64,000 bases of DNA from Oscillospiraceae bacterium (GTDB lineage: Bacteria; Bacillota; Clostridia; Saccharofermentanales; Saccharofermentanaceae): the NCBI GenBank assembly GCA_902775565.1, contig CACYMP010000007.1:1-64000 (forward strand), written 5' to 3'. The translations under genes were made by a program, and so were the position numbers. The first letter of the stretch is position 1, and every line of letters begins with the position of its first letter. Positions 52,102 through 62,127 of this stretch are shown one piece after another. The notes under the pieces are model-generated. The model was not told the DNA's origin, searched no databases, and worked only from the letters and a program-made list of their open reading frames with translations.

Positions 52102-53123
52102 TCAAAGAAGCAATCGAAAAGATCGTAATGAAGCAGGACCTCACATACGAAGAGGCATACACAGTCATGAACGAGATCATGAACGGCGAGACAACGCCTA
52201 CACAGAACGCCGCATTCCTTGCCGCCCTTTCAACAAAGAGCGCAAAAGCTGAGACGATCGATGAAATCACGGGCTGCGCTAAGGCTATGAGAGAGCATGC
52301 CACTCCTCTCGATCACCCCGGCATCAAGACGCTTGAGATCGTGGGAACCGGCGGAGACCGCGCAGGAAGCTTCAACATCTCCACCACTTCCGCATTCATC
52401 GCTGCAGCAGCAGGCGCAAAGGTAACCAAGCATGGCAACCGCGCGGCATCCTCCAAATCAGGCACTGCCGACTGCTTGGAAGCCCTCGGCGCAAACATCG
52501 CCCTCGAGCCCGAGAAGTGCTCGGAGCTTCTTAAAGATGCCGGCTTCTGCTTCCTTTTCGCTCAGAAGTATCACTCATCCATGAAGTATGTCGGAGCCAT
52601 CAGAAGAGAGCTCGGCTTCCGTACGGTATTCAACATCTTAGGACCCATCACGAACCCTGCACATCCCGAAGGATATCTGCTCGGCGTTTACGATGAATAT
52701 CTCGTCGAAGTAATTGCGGAAGTTCTTAAGAACCTCGGTGCCGAAAGAGCAATGGTCGTTTACGGACAGGATAAGTTAGACGAGATCTCCATCTCAGCTC
52801 CCACGACAGTAGCAGAACTCAAAGACGGCAAGATAACAAAATACGTTATCTCCCCCGAGCAGTTCGGCATTCCGTTCGGAACGAAGGATGAAGTTGCAGG
52901 CGGAACTCCCGAGGAGAATGCGCAGACAACGAGAAAGATCCTTTCAGGCGAGATCAAGGGCACAAAGCGCAACGTCGTACTTCTCAACGCAGGCTGTGCA
53001 ATCTACGTTGCAGGTCTTGCAGATTCCATCGGAGATGGTATAAAGAAGGCCGGTGAAATGATCGATTCCGGCAAAGCGCTGGAGACTTTAGACAAATTCG
53101 TTGAACTTTCAAACAAGGCGTGA
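52098..53123 (+). CDS. trpD: Anthranilate phosphoribosyltransferase
   Basis: The protein has 341 residues, the normal length. It joins anthranilate to PRPP. The PRPP-binding [18 protein letters not shown] near 77 and [21 protein letters not shown] are intact, as is [12 protein letters not shown] (a variant of the usual RNPAxPxxQxVGV region). It overlaps trpG by four bases and precedes trpC by nine. Confidence 0.97.
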   Translation: MIKEAIEKIVMKQDLTYEEAYTVMNEIMNGETTPTQNAAFLAALSTKSAKAETIDEITGCAKAMREHATPLDHPGIKTLEIVGTGGDRAGSFNISTTSAFIAAAAGAKVTKHGNRAASSKSGTADCLEALGANIALEPEKCSELLKDAGFCFLFAQKYHSSMKYVGAIRRELGFRTVFNILGPITNPAHPEGYLLGVYDEYLVEVIAEVLKNLGAERAMVVYGQDKLDEISISAPTTVAELKDGKITKYVISPEQFGIPFGTKDEVAGGTPEENAQTTRKILSGEIKGTKRNVVLLNAGCAIYVAGLADSIGDGIKKAGEMIDSGKALETLDKFVELSNKA

Positions 53124-53132
53124 GGAAAAAAG

Positions 53133-53930
53133 ATGGGCGATATTCTGGTTACGATCGCAGAGAGCACAAGAAAAAGAGTTGAAGCTGCAAAGCTTTTAAC
53201 TCCCGAAAACGTTATCCGCGAGCAGGCTCTGGCACTTTATATGGAACGGGGCAGAAACTGCTCCGTATCCTTTAAGGAAGCGCTTGCCAAAAGCGGTATG
53301 AGCTTCATCTGCGAGTGCAAGAAAGCATCGCCTTCCAAAGGGATCATCGCAGAAGATTTCCCTTACCTCGAGATCGCAAAAGACTACGAGGCAGCGGGAG
53401 CTTCGGCGATATCCGTACTCACGGAACCGGAATGGTTCAAAGGTGATCTGAAATATCTGAAAGAGATATCGTCTGCCGTTAATATCCCTGTTCTAAGAAA
53501 AGACTTCACCATCTCACCTTACATGATCTATGAGGCATATATAAACGGTGCTTCAGCAGTCCTCCTCATATGTTCGCTCCTGGACAGGGAAACGCTTAAA
53601 CAATATCTGGAGATCGCCAAGAGCCTGGGACTCGATGCTCTTGTTGAAGCTCATGACAGCAATGAAGTGAAGACGGCAGCCGATTGTGGCGCTGAGATCA
53701 TAGGCGTAAACAACCGCAATCTGAGAACTTTTGAAGTCAATGCATCCAACTGCTTAAGGCTCAGAAATGAGATTCCGGAAGGCGTCCTTTTCGTTGCCGA
53801 GAGCGGTATCAAGAGCAGAGACGACATCAGAATACTTGAAGAAAACAAAGTCGACGCTGTTCTTATCGGCGAGGCGCTCATGAGATCTGCTGACAAGAAA
53901 GCTTATCTGAACGGACTTAAGTATGACTGA
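53133..53930 (+). CDS. trpC: Indole-3-glycerol phosphate synthase
   Basis: The protein has 265 residues of TIM-barrel type. Catalytic Lys is in CECKKASPSKG, followed by SVLTEPEWFKGD, VLRKDFTISPYMIYEA, GVNNRNLRTFEV and FVAESGIKSRDDI, the expected order. It closes the indole ring by decarboxylation of CdRP. It is a stand-alone enzyme (not a TrpC-TrpF fusion) and overlaps trpF by eight bases. Confidence 0.97.
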   Translation: MGDILVTIAESTRKRVEAAKLLTPENVIREQALALYMERGRNCSVSFKEALAKSGMSFICECKKASPSKGIIAEDFPYLEIAKDYEAAGASAISVLTEPEWFKGDLKYLKEISSAVNIPVLRKDFTISPYMIYEAYINGASAVLLICSLLDRETLKQYLEIAKSLGLDALVEAHDSNEVKTAADCGAEIIGVNNRNLRTFEVNASNCLRLRNEIPEGVLFVAESGIKSRDDIRILEENKVDAVLIGEALMRSADKKAYLNGLKYD

Positions 53931-54531
53931 TACAAAGATCAAATTCTGCGGTCTTCGTCTGGAAGAAGACGTTAAGCTCGCGGCATCGCTTGATGCCGAC
54001 TTCATGGGCTTCATCTTGTCCGAAAGGTTCAGGCGCTATGTATCGCCTGACGAAGTATCGCGCCTCAAGCAGTTTGTGCCTTCCAGGACAAAGACGGTAG
54101 GCGTTTTCGTTGACGAGCCAGAAGACTACGTTATAGCCTGCGCAAAGCAAGCTGATCTCGACATGATCCAGCTTCACGGCTGCGAGGACGACGCTTATAT
54201 TGCGGATATTAAAGAAAAAACAGGTCTTCCGGTAATAAAAATGATTAAGCCCGTATCTATTGATGATATAATAACTGCTCGGCAGAGTATGGCAGACCTT
54301 ATCCTGCTCGACTCGGGCGCAGGCGGGACCGGCAGGGTCTTCGACTGGTCGCTCGCGGAGAACTTAGGCAGGGATTATATCCTGGCAGGCGGACTGACAC
54401 CGGATAACGTCGGTGACGCTGTGAAAAGATTAAAGCCTTTCGCAGTTGATGTCAGTTCCGGAGTCGAGACAGACGGATCGAAAGACTCTTCTAAAATGAA
54501 AGCATTTGCCGCGGAGGTAAGAAAGATATGA
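53923..54531 (+). CDS. trpF: Phosphoribosylanthranilate isomerase
   Basis: The protein has 202 residues. Catalytic Cys is in [12 protein letters not shown], with [42 protein letters not shown] and the C-terminal [13 protein letters not shown]. It performs the Amadori rearrangement of phosphoribosyl-anthranilate. It overlaps trpC by eight and trpB by four bases. Confidence 0.96.
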   Translation: MTDTKIKFCGLRLEEDVKLAASLDADFMGFILSERFRRYVSPDEVSRLKQFVPSRTKTVGVFVDEPEDYVIACAKQADLDMIQLHGCEDDAYIADIKEKTGLPVIKMIKPVSIDDIITARQSMADLILLDSGAGGTGRVFDWSLAENLGRDYILAGGLTPDNVGDAVKRLKPFAVDVSSGVETDGSKDSSKMKAFAAEVRKI

Positions 54532-55718
54532 CAAATCCTGAAGGCAGGTTCGGAATACACGGCGGACAGTATATCCCCGAGACACTGATGAATGCCGTGA
54601 TCGAGCTTGAGGAAGCATATAACCGTTACAAGAACGACCCGGAGTTCAACAAGGAACTGACCGGACTTTTCAATAACTACGCAGGGCGCCCCTCCCTTCT
54701 GTACTACGCCGATAAGATGACAAAAGACTTAGGCGGCGCTAAGGTCTATCTCAAGCGAGAAGACTTGAATCACACGGGTTCACACAAGATAAACAATGTT
54801 CTGGGTCAGGCCCTGCTTGCAAAGAAAATGGGCAAGACACGTCTTATCGCCGAGACCGGCGCAGGCCAGCACGGCGTTGCAACTGCAACGGCAGCGGCAC
54901 TTCTCGGAATGGAATGCGTTGTCTTCATGGGTGAGGAAGACACAAAGCGTCAGGCATTAAACGTATACAGGATGAGGCTTCTTGGCGCTGACGTTATTCC
55001 CGTAAAGACCGGCACTGCAACGCTTAAGGATGCCGTTTCCGAAGCCATGCGCGAATGGACTTCACGCATTACCGATACGCACTACTGCTTAGGTTCAGTC
55101 ATGGGGCCTCACCCCTTCCCCACCATCGTCAGGGACTTCCAGGCAGTCATCTCACGCGAGATAAAGCAGCAGATGATGGAAGCCGAAGGACGTCTTCCCG
55201 ACGTCGTTATGGCATGCTGCGGAGGCGGTTCAAACGCTATTGGTTCCTTCTATCATTTCATCGAAGACAAGAGCGTACGTCTCATCGGATGCGAAGCGGC
55301 AGGCAGAGGCATCGATACTTTCGAGACTGCGGCAACGATCAACACGGGCCGTCTGGGTATCTTCCACGGCATGAAGTCTTATTTCTGCCAGGATGAATTC
55401 GGCCAGATCGCTCCCGTTTACTCGATCTCGGCAGGTCTCGACTATCCGGGGATCGGACCTGAACATGCACATCTCCATGACATCGGCAGAGCCGAATATG
55501 TCCCCGTAACAGACGATGAAGCAGTCAATGCATTCGAGTATCTGTCACGCACCGAGGGCATCATTCCCGCTATCGAGTCAGCTCACGCTGTAGCCCACGC
55601 GCTCAAGATCGTTCCCGGAATGCCCAAGGACAAGACGGTGGTAATCACCATCTCCGGCAGAGGCGACAAGGACTGCGCGGCTATCGCAAGATACAGAGGA
55701 GAAGATATCAATGAGTAA
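54528..55718 (+). CDS. trpB: Tryptophan synthase beta chain
   Basis: The protein has 396 residues. PLP-binding Lys87 is in HTGSHKINN, the phosphate loop is [12 protein letters not shown], and the N-terminal [13 protein letters not shown] and [13 protein letters not shown] are canonical. This is the TrpB1 type that partners with TrpA through an indole tunnel and condenses indole with serine. It overlaps trpF by four and trpA by eight bases, so the two subunits should be made together. Confidence 0.98.
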   Translation: MTNPEGRFGIHGGQYIPETLMNAVIELEEAYNRYKNDPEFNKELTGLFNNYAGRPSLLYYADKMTKDLGGAKVYLKREDLNHTGSHKINNVLGQALLAKKMGKTRLIAETGAGQHGVATATAAALLGMECVVFMGEEDTKRQALNVYRMRLLGADVIPVKTGTATLKDAVSEAMREWTSRITDTHYCLGSVMGPHPFPTIVRDFQAVISREIKQQMMEAEGRLPDVVMACCGGGSNAIGSFYHFIEDKSVRLIGCEAAGRGIDTFETAATINTGRLGIFHGMKSYFCQDEFGQIAPVYSISAGLDYPGIGPEHAHLHDIGRAEYVPVTDDEAVNAFEYLSRTEGIIPAIESAHAVAHALKIVPGMPKDKTVVITISGRGDKDCAAIARYRGEDINE

Positions 55719-56481
55719 TATAAGCAAAGCTTTTGAAAACGGGAAAGCATTCATCCCCTTCATCACATGCGGAGACCCTGATCTCGAGACAACGGCCAGG
55801 GTCGTAAAAGAAGCCGTAAGAGCAGGCGCAGACCTGATCGAACTCGGCATTCCCTTTTCCGATCCCACCGCCGAAGGTCCTGTTATCCAGGCCGCAAGTG
55901 AAAGAGCTTTGAAGGCAGGAACAACAACGGATAAGATCTTTGAAATGGTTGCAGAACTCCGCAGGGAAGTCGCCATTCCGCTTACATTCATGACATACGC
56001 GAACGTCGTTTTCTCATACGGTGCAGACCGTTTCATGTCCAGGTGCAGCGAAGTTGGTATCGACGGTCTTGTCCTTCCTGACATTCCTTTCGAGGAGAAA
56101 GAGGAATTCCTTCCTTTCGCGAAAAAATACGGCATCGATCTCGTAAGCCTTATCGCTCCAACATCCGAAGACCGCATCTCCATGATCGCGGAAGAAGCGG
56201 AAGGTTACATCTACATCGTTTCAAGCCTCGGTGTTACCGGCGTAAGGAACAAGATCACGACTGATATCGCAAGCCTCACATCGAAGGTAAAAGAAGCTTC
56301 GCATGTTCCCTGCGCGATCGGATTCGGCATTTCGACACCCGAACAGGCTAAGAACATGGCGCAGTACGCTGACGGCGTCATCGTCGGCTCCGCTATCGTC
56401 AAGATAATCGCAGAATACGGCAAGGACGCCCCTTCTCATGTATATGAATACGTTAAGTCGATGAAGGATGCCATCAGGTAA
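55711..56481 (+). CDS. trpA: Tryptophan synthase alpha chain
   Basis: The protein has 256 residues. Catalytic Glu44 is in [11 protein letters not shown], and [18 protein letters not shown] and [12 protein letters not shown] follow. The second acid, Asp60 in the E. coli enzyme (ADGP), is Glu55 here (AEGP). That change keeps a carboxylate, and I recall it in other Bacillota. It cleaves indole-3-glycerol phosphate to indole for TrpB. It ends two bases before the pepT start. Confidence 0.96.
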   Translation: MSNISKAFENGKAFIPFITCGDPDLETTARVVKEAVRAGADLIELGIPFSDPTAEGPVIQAASERALKAGTTTDKIFEMVAELRREVAIPLTFMTYANVVFSYGADRFMSRCSEVGIDGLVLPDIPFEEKEEFLPFAKKYGIDLVSLIAPTSEDRISMIAEEAEGYIYIVSSLGVTGVRNKITTDIASLTSKVKEASHVPCAIGFGISTPEQAKNMAQYADGVIVGSAIVKIIAEYGKDAPSHVYEYVKSMKDAIR

Positions 56482-56483
56482 AT

Positions 56484-57680
56484 ATGCAGCAACAGTCACT
56501 CGTTGAACGTTTCTTAAGATACGTCAGGATCGATACACAGTCTGACGAAGAGTCTGGCAGGCATCCTTCCACAGACAAGCAGCGCGATCTTGCAGACCTC
56601 CTGGTCACTGAATTGAAGGACCTTGGACTCGATGTCGATTACGACGAGAAGAACTGTTATGTCTACGCATATCTTCCTCCGAAAGATTCTGATACAGACC
56701 TGGGATTTATCGCCCATATGGATACTTCCCCGGCTGTTTCGGGCAAAGACGTAAAGCCACACATCATCCATTCCTATGACGGCAACGATGATATCCTGGA
56801 CCGCAATGATTTTCCTGAGCTCAATGAACACATCGGCGAAGATCTCATAAGGACTGACGGCACAACTCTTCTCGGCGCTGACGACAAAGCAGGCATCGCC
56901 GAGATAATGGAAATGCTCTGCTACTTCAGGTCAAATCCGGAAATCAGCCATCACGGAATAGCAGTCGCCTTCACTCCCGACGAAGAGATCGGCGAAGGAA
57001 CTTTGAATTTTGACTTAACGAGATTTCATGCAAGACAGGCTTATACCGTTGACGGCGGCAAGTTCGGGATACTCGAATACGAGTGCTTCAACGCTGCCGT
57101 TGCGACTGTTGAGATAAAAGGCAAAAGCGTTCACACGGGATCTGCCAAAGGCATCATGATCAACGCTTCCCTTGTCGCCAATGAATTCATCAATCTCATG
57201 CCTGAAGATGAGACACCCGAGACGACAGAAGGCTACGAGGGATTCTATTATCTCGACAGCATCCGTTCCGAGTGCGAGAGAGCGCGCATGCAGTTTCTGA
57301 TAAGAGACCACGATCTTGAAAAGTTTGCCGCGCGCAAGGAATTCATGAAAGATGCCGCGTTCACCATTAACGAACGCTACGGAACGGAAATCTGCAAGAT
57401 CACGATCGAGGACCAGTATCCGAACATGGCCATGTTCCTGAAAGATCACATGGACCTCATAGAACGCGCTCAGAAAGCCGTCAAAAAAGCAGGAGGCAAT
57501 CCGTCATCAGAACCCGTAAGAGGCGGCACGGACGGTGCCATACTGAGTTCCAGAGGCCTTCCCTGCCCTAACCTTTCCACTGGCGGATATAACTATCACA
57601 GCCGCTACGAATTCGCATCCGTCCCGGAGATGCAAAGATCCCTTCAGGTGCTTATCTGTCTTGCGATGCCTGATAATTAA
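56484..57680 (+). CDS. pepT: Peptidase T (tripeptide aminopeptidase)
   Basis: The protein has 398 residues of the M20 metallopeptidase family. Zinc ligands lie in FIAHMDTSPAVSGK (His near 78), LLGADDKAGIAEI (bridging Asp), TPDEEIGEG (Glu pair) and the C-terminal YNYHSRYEF (His). The RGGTDGAILSSRGLPCPNLSTGG segment is typical of PepT. It releases N-terminal residues from tripeptides in the cytosol. With two bases to trpA and no terminator, it is likely under the same T-box. Confidence 0.95.
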   Translation: MQQQSLVERFLRYVRIDTQSDEESGRHPSTDKQRDLADLLVTELKDLGLDVDYDEKNCYVYAYLPPKDSDTDLGFIAHMDTSPAVSGKDVKPHIIHSYDGNDDILDRNDFPELNEHIGEDLIRTDGTTLLGADDKAGIAEIMEMLCYFRSNPEISHHGIAVAFTPDEEIGEGTLNFDLTRFHARQAYTVDGGKFGILEYECFNAAVATVEIKGKSVHTGSAKGIMINASLVANEFINLMPEDETPETTEGYEGFYYLDSIRSECERARMQFLIRDHDLEKFAARKEFMKDAAFTINERYGTEICKITIEDQYPNMAMFLKDHMDLIERAQKAVKKAGGNPSSEPVRGGTDGAILSSRGLPCPNLSTGGYNYHSRYEFASVPEMQRSLQVLICLAMPDN

Positions 57681-57738
57681 AAAGGCAGTATGTGATAGAA
57701 TTAGGTAATTCAATTTCAGGAAGTAAGAAAAGCTTGGT

Positions 57739-58905
57739 ATGAGTCAGATCAAATTTGTTAAAGTAGCTTATGTCCACGACTGGTTATATGCGAACCGCGA
57801 CAGAAGAGAAGTCGACGTTGCCGCAGCTCTCGGCTGGGACGTCACTGTCGTCAAGCCCGACAACGGCAAGGACGACGTACCTGACAGATACAAGCTCCTG
57901 AAGTTTACGACAAGGCCACACAAGCACTTCCCCAAAAAGCTCAACCAGATCTCTGCCGGCATCAGATGGGCCAAGGAGATCGCCAAGCTCGAGCCCGATA
58001 TAATCAGCGGACACAACCTGACCGGCATGTATATCGCCATGCTTTCCAACAAGCACAGGAAAGACAAAAAGAAGGCCCGTCTCGTATATGACGCGCATGA
58101 ATATCTGATGGGTCAGCTTGTGAGAGCCAACGCGCTGAAGCGCAAGTTTAACGGTGCGATTGAGAAGTATGTCATCAGGCATTCAGACCTGCCCATGTTC
58201 GTAAACGATTCCATAGCCGACGCGGTTCAGAAAGACTACAAGTTGGACCAAAGGCCGCTCTGCGTCAGGAACTTCCCTAACCGCGCACCCGAAGTCTCTT
58301 CCGAAGAGAAAGCTGCCGCGAGAAAAGAACTTGAAGATCTTTTCGAGGATAAGTGCGAGAAGTTCATCGTCATGTTCCACGGACAGTTCCGCTCGGGATG
58401 CAGCATGGAAAAGCTGATCAAAGCCGCTGAAGCGATCCCTTCAATGTATCTGGTATTCCTCGGCTATGCGGTAAATCTCGATTACTACACCGGCCTGATC
58501 AACTCATCTTCTGCAAAGAACAGGATCGCGATACACGATGCCGTTCCCCAGAAAGAGCTGTGGAAATATATTTCCGCCGCCGACCTCGAGGCCGTCATCA
58601 TCGAGAATAAAAATGCAAGCTACTACTATTCGCTTCCCAACAAACTTTTAGAAAGCATCCAGGGTTTAACACCCGTCATAGGCTCGGTCTATCCCGAGAT
58701 CAAAGCCATAATCGATAAGTACAAGGTCGGTATCACATGCGTTCCGGAGGATCAGTCTTCCATCAACAAGTCGATCGAATACATGATCGCAAACAAAGAG
58801 TTCTTAGCTGAATGCAGGAACAACTGCATCAGCGCAAGAGAAGAACTTTGCTGGGAAAAGGAAAGCAAGACTTTGGAAGCCGCTTTCCGCAAGCTCGCTC
58901 AGTAA
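57739..58905 (+). CDS. GT4-like glycosyltransferase
   Basis: The protein has 388 residues in two Rossmann-like halves. The N-terminal half has VKVAYVHDWLYANRDRREVDVAAALGW and IISGHNLTGMYIAML; the C-terminal half has FHGQFRSGCSMEKLIKAA and a short EX7E-like stretch near NKNASYYYSLPNKLLESIQ, as in GT-B family 4 enzymes. Donor and acceptor sugars are unknown. It is 58 bases after pepT and may have its own promoter (TAGAAT-like at about 57696). It belongs with the polysaccharide genes downstream, which run the other way. Confidence 0.85.
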   Translation: MSQIKFVKVAYVHDWLYANRDRREVDVAAALGWDVTVVKPDNGKDDVPDRYKLLKFTTRPHKHFPKKLNQISAGIRWAKEIAKLEPDIISGHNLTGMYIAMLSNKHRKDKKKARLVYDAHEYLMGQLVRANALKRKFNGAIEKYVIRHSDLPMFVNDSIADAVQKDYKLDQRPLCVRNFPNRAPEVSSEEKAAARKELEDLFEDKCEKFIVMFHGQFRSGCSMEKLIKAAEAIPSMYLVFLGYAVNLDYYTGLINSSSAKNRIAIHDAVPQKELWKYISAADLEAVIIENKNASYYYSLPNKLLESIQGLTPVIGSVYPEIKAIIDKYKVGITCVPEDQSSINKSIEYMIANKEFLAECRNNCISAREELCWEKESKTLEAAFRKLAQ

Positions 58906-58973
58906 GTCTTTCCTTTGGTCCTTGGCCGCCGGCCGTCTTCGACAGCCGGTTCCCGAAAATGACGCAATAAAAA

Positions 58974-59008
58974 ACGGCTGAACCGGAGTTTTCCGGGATT
59001 TCAGCCGT
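58974..59008 (-). terminator. Terminator of the polysaccharide gene block
   Basis: On the minus strand ACGGCTGAA/TTCAGCCGT with an internal CCGG/CCGG pairing is followed by TTTTTT, 24 bases after the acetyltransferase stop. Confidence 0.88.
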
Positions 59009-59031
59009 AATTAATTCATTTCAAAAGCAGA

Positions 59032-59595
59032 TCAGACCAGCCTGCCGTTCTCGATCTTGAACTGACGTCCGCAGTCGGGGCACTTGAGATCAGGATCTAA
59101 TACCTGACCGCACTCGCATACCCAGCCGATCTGCCTGGCGGGAACGCCTGCCATGAGCGCATGCGGGATTACATTCTTTGTTACGACTGCGCCTGCGGCG
59201 ATAGTCGCAAATTCACCTATCTCGTGATTGCATACGATCGTTGCGTTAGCGCCGATCGTAGCGTCGTGGTGAACGACCGTCTTCTTATAGCCGGCACTTC
59301 CCTTGGGGTAGCGTGCTCTCGGTGTAAGGTCATTTGTGAAGACACATGAAGGACCGCAGAAAACACAGTCTTCAAGCGTAACGCCCTCATAAACGGAAAC
59401 GTTGTTCTGTATCTTTACGCCATTGCCGATCGTAACATCCTTGGAGATGTTTACGTTCTGGCCGAGCGAGCACTTCTCGCCGATAACTGCGCCGGACTGG
59501 ATGTGGCAGAAGTGCCATACCTTTGTGCCGCTGCCGATCTTGACGTTATCGTCTACGTAGGCTGATTCATGAACGAAATAGTTTTTTTCTTCCAT
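59032..59595 (-). CDS. Hexapeptide-repeat N-acetyltransferase (WbpD/WlbB-like) with a C-terminal zinc ribbon
   Basis: The protein has 187 residues, started at MEEKNYF (an upstream TTG is weaker). Left-handed beta-helix repeats run from about 10 to 150 (VKIGSGTKVWHFCHI, VIGEKCSLGQNV, CVFCGPSCVFTNDLTPRA, ATIGANATIVCN). This is the pattern of UDP-3-amino-sugar N-acetyltransferases of surface polysaccharides. The last 35 residues form a zinc ribbon (CECGQVL ... CPDCGRQF), also seen in some WbpD relatives. It starts nine bases after the DUF4012 gene. Confidence 0.88.
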   Translation of the reverse strand: MEEKNYFVHESAYVDDNVKIGSGTKVWHFCHIQSGAVIGEKCSLGQNVNISKDVTIGNGVKIQNNVSVYEGVTLEDCVFCGPSCVFTNDLTPRARYPKGSAGYKKTVVHHDATIGANATIVCNHEIGEFATIAAGAVVTKNVIPHALMAGVPARQIGWVCECGQVLDPDLKCPDCGRQFKIENGRLV

Positions 59596-59604
59596 AAGCA
59601 ATTC

Positions 59605-62010
59605 TCATTTCGGAGCTTTTGCATTCCTGTAAGCGGAAAGCAGAGGTGTTTTTACGATCTTCGGCTTAACGTTGACACCCGGAGCCGTGGTTACGTTGAA
59701 TGTCCAGGTTACGGTCTTGCCTGCCTTTATCCAGAAACAGTCAGGGTTGTAATAGAGCTGCAGACCCTGATATGTGGTCGATTTGAACTTCAGCTTGCTG
59801 TTGTTCTTGAAACTCGTGATCTTTCCGCCCTTAGGTGCGGTAAAGATGACGAGTGAACGCATGTCAGGTCCGTACTTGCTCGTAAGATACGGGTTTTTGC
59901 CGCCCTTCTTGATTGAGGTCTTGTCGATGTTGTCCTTGATCTTGACTGTTACGGGATATGTAACGGAGCCGTCCTTGTTGACCTTCTCTTTACCGTACTT
60001 GACGTTGATGTCAACATAGATACCCATCTTATTTGCAAGCCTTACGCTGAAGAAGACGCCGAGTTCAGGAGCCTTCTCATCGTAGTTCAGAGCACCGGAG
60101 AAACCGAGATCCTTTACCTGCTGCTCAGCTGCCTTGTCAGCCATCCACATCATGAAGATCCTGTCATTGCCGGCCTTCTCGATTATTTCGAGGAGCTTTA
60201 AGATCGTCTTGACGTTGAGCTCGGACATGACGCTGCCGATTGTCTTTTTCGCTGCCTCGGCGAAAAGTCCGTTAGCCTTGTCGTCAGCCTTTCTTCTGAG
60301 CTTACCGTCCTTGATGGTCTTCTTTGTGTAGTACTGGAAATAGATATCTCTCTGCAGATACTTGACCGCATACTTCTCGTCTAGCTTAACGCCGTTGGAG
60401 AGCTTGATCTGGCCCGTGACGGGAACAAGTCTTCCGACGATCTCAGGAGTCATTGAGATAATTCCGTCGAGTCTCTTCTTATTCTGCTTCTTATAACCGG
60501 TTGAGATGAGCTCGGCTATTCTCGGGAAATGAGGGTTAACGGTGCAGGCTGTAAGCTTCTCGCCGTACCATGAATCCTGGAAAACCTCTTTCTCGAGCTT
60601 TGATATCTTATTGACGCCCTTGTTCTTCCACGGAACCACGTCCAGAACAGGCTTAAAATCGCCAATGTGAAGGATTCCGTTCTTTATCGTGATTACGCCC
60701 ATGGAAGCCGGAAGTCCGCCGCAGGAACGCATCTCAGCGCTGTTCTGTGCCATGAGCAGATATGTCTTGTCGGAACCGTCACCCAGGACGACATTGATAA
60801 GAGGCACATAGCGGTTGTACTTCTCCATCAGGTCGAGTGCGGAATCGATCTTGGATGTGATCTTCGCAGTCTGCTTTGGGTGATCCTTCAGGAGCTTGTT
60901 CGTCTTGAAGATGTCGTTTGCCCTGTTGAGATAAGGCTTTACGGTATCAACAAGAGCGAGGTAATCCCTGATGACCTTTGTATCGATATCGCCTTCCTTT
61001 GTCTTAAGGTTAGACATGGGCGATCTCTTCATGACATCAGCCGCAGGACGGATAACGCCGGAGGAGATCTCCTTTACGAACTTGGTGAGGCTTAAGATAT
61101 CAGCTTCATTATCCTTGGCAAGCTTTCTGTACTTGCTGATCTTTTTCTCTATCTTCTCGATCTTGAATTCGGGAAGTGTGTTGACTTCCTTGAGGGTATT
61201 CTCCGCGATGGGTACGAGCTGGTCGATACCGTCAGCGAAAACAAGAATCTGCGATGCCATTTCAGGGCCGACCTTGTCGATGGAGAAATCGAGCTTAAGG
61301 GAGTTGCCGTTCTCTATAAGGAACTTGGCAGCAGGTCTTAAGAATTCATCCGATGTCTTCTTTGCAAACTTGAGATATGTGAGGATCTCAGGTGTATTGT
61401 CTCTTGCAAGAACTCTGTATTTGCTGACCTTGGACTCAAGCTTCTCCATCTCGAACTGAGGGAGCGCGTTGAAGTCGTTTAAGACCTTCTCCACAGCCGG
61501 GCAGAGCTCATCGATGAGATCTGCATATTCGATCAGTGTATTTCCGAGCTGGGGATTGATCTTGGTAAAAGTATCCTTTGAAGGAAGACCCTTCTCACGA
61601 AGATACTTGATCGCGGGTTTGATCAGCGTATTTGAAGCTTCGTCAACAACATCGAGGAACTTCTGTGCCGTCTTGAGGTCATCTCCGTACTTGGGAGCCT
61701 TCTCCTCGATAAGCTTCCAGCGCTCATCGTTGATGATCTGGCGCATCTCCGCAGAAAGTGTATCCACCTTCTGGACGGAGAGGTTAGCAGCCTCATAATT
61801 GCCCTTCTCTACATGTGTAACAAGAGCCTTAAGCTCAGCTTTAAGACCCTCTGCGTGATCTACAAGAACATTCGCGTCCTGATAGTATCTGTATGCTTCC
61901 CGACCGGCAAAAACAAGTCCGGTCAAAAGCAAAGCAACAATGACCAGTATGATCGTGATCTTTACCGGACTGTGCTTTTTGACCTTGGTCTCGTGTGCGT
62001 TTTTCATCAT
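59605..62010 (-). CDS. DUF4012 membrane-anchored protein with internal repeats
   Basis: The protein has 801 residues. One membrane helix (about 17-36) follows a basic tail. A helical region at about 45-380 contains three related units of about 95 residues, then the DUF4012 domain (about 395-600: YLLMAQNSAEMRSCGGLPASMGV, GIISMTPEIVGRLVPVTGQI) and a C-terminal beta-rich domain (about 680-790). DUF4012 genes are usually found in polysaccharide clusters of Gram-positive bacteria, but the function is unknown; the fold resembles LytR-CpsA-Psr neighbours only in context. The site of action is outside the cell. Confidence 0.88.
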   Translation of the reverse strand: MMKNAHETKVKKHSPVKITIILVIVALLLTGLVFAGREAYRYYQDANVLVDHAEGLKAELKALVTHVEKGNYEAANLSVQKVDTLSAEMRQIINDERWKLIEEKAPKYGDDLKTAQKFLDVVDEASNTLIKPAIKYLREKGLPSKDTFTKINPQLGNTLIEYADLIDELCPAVEKVLNDFNALPQFEMEKLESKVSKYRVLARDNTPEILTYLKFAKKTSDEFLRPAAKFLIENGNSLKLDFSIDKVGPEMASQILVFADGIDQLVPIAENTLKEVNTLPEFKIEKIEKKISKYRKLAKDNEADILSLTKFVKEISSGVIRPAADVMKRSPMSNLKTKEGDIDTKVIRDYLALVDTVKPYLNRANDIFKTNKLLKDHPKQTAKITSKIDSALDLMEKYNRYVPLINVVLGDGSDKTYLLMAQNSAEMRSCGGLPASMGVITIKNGILHIGDFKPVLDVVPWKNKGVNKISKLEKEVFQDSWYGEKLTACTVNPHFPRIAELISTGYKKQNKKRLDGIISMTPEIVGRLVPVTGQIKLSNGVKLDEKYAVKYLQRDIYFQYYTKKTIKDGKLRRKADDKANGLFAEAAKKTIGSVMSELNVKTILKLLEIIEKAGNDRIFMMWMADKAAEQQVKDLGFSGALNYDEKAPELGVFFSVRLANKMGIYVDINVKYGKEKVNKDGSVTYPVTVKIKDNIDKTSIKKGGKNPYLTSKYGPDMRSLVIFTAPKGGKITSFKNNSKLKFKSTTYQGLQLYYNPDCFWIKAGKTVTWTFNVTTAPGVNVKPKIVKTPLLSAYRNAKAPK

Positions 62011-62058
62011 CAGATGCCGACACTCCTGTTTTTTATTATTTATTTAAGATAACGGCAT

Positions 62059-62087
62059 ATTCTAACACTTGAAAACACATCCTTCAA
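62059..62087 (-). promoter_or_regulatory. Promoter of the DUF4012 gene
   Basis: On the minus strand TTGAAG (62082-62087) and TAGAAT (62059-62064) are 17 bp apart, with TG two bases before the -10 (extended type). It lies in the 117-base gap after the glycosyltransferase gene. Confidence 0.6.
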
Positions 62088-62127
62088 CCAAAGCCGAAGG
62101 TACGCCTGTGGCAATATGAAGGTAAAA

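Noticed and set aside
58921..58955. A GC-rich hairpin (CCGGC.GTC/GAC.GCCGG) after the GT4 gene
   Set aside because: It has no T run behind it, so I do not call it a terminator, although it may contribute to ending that transcript.
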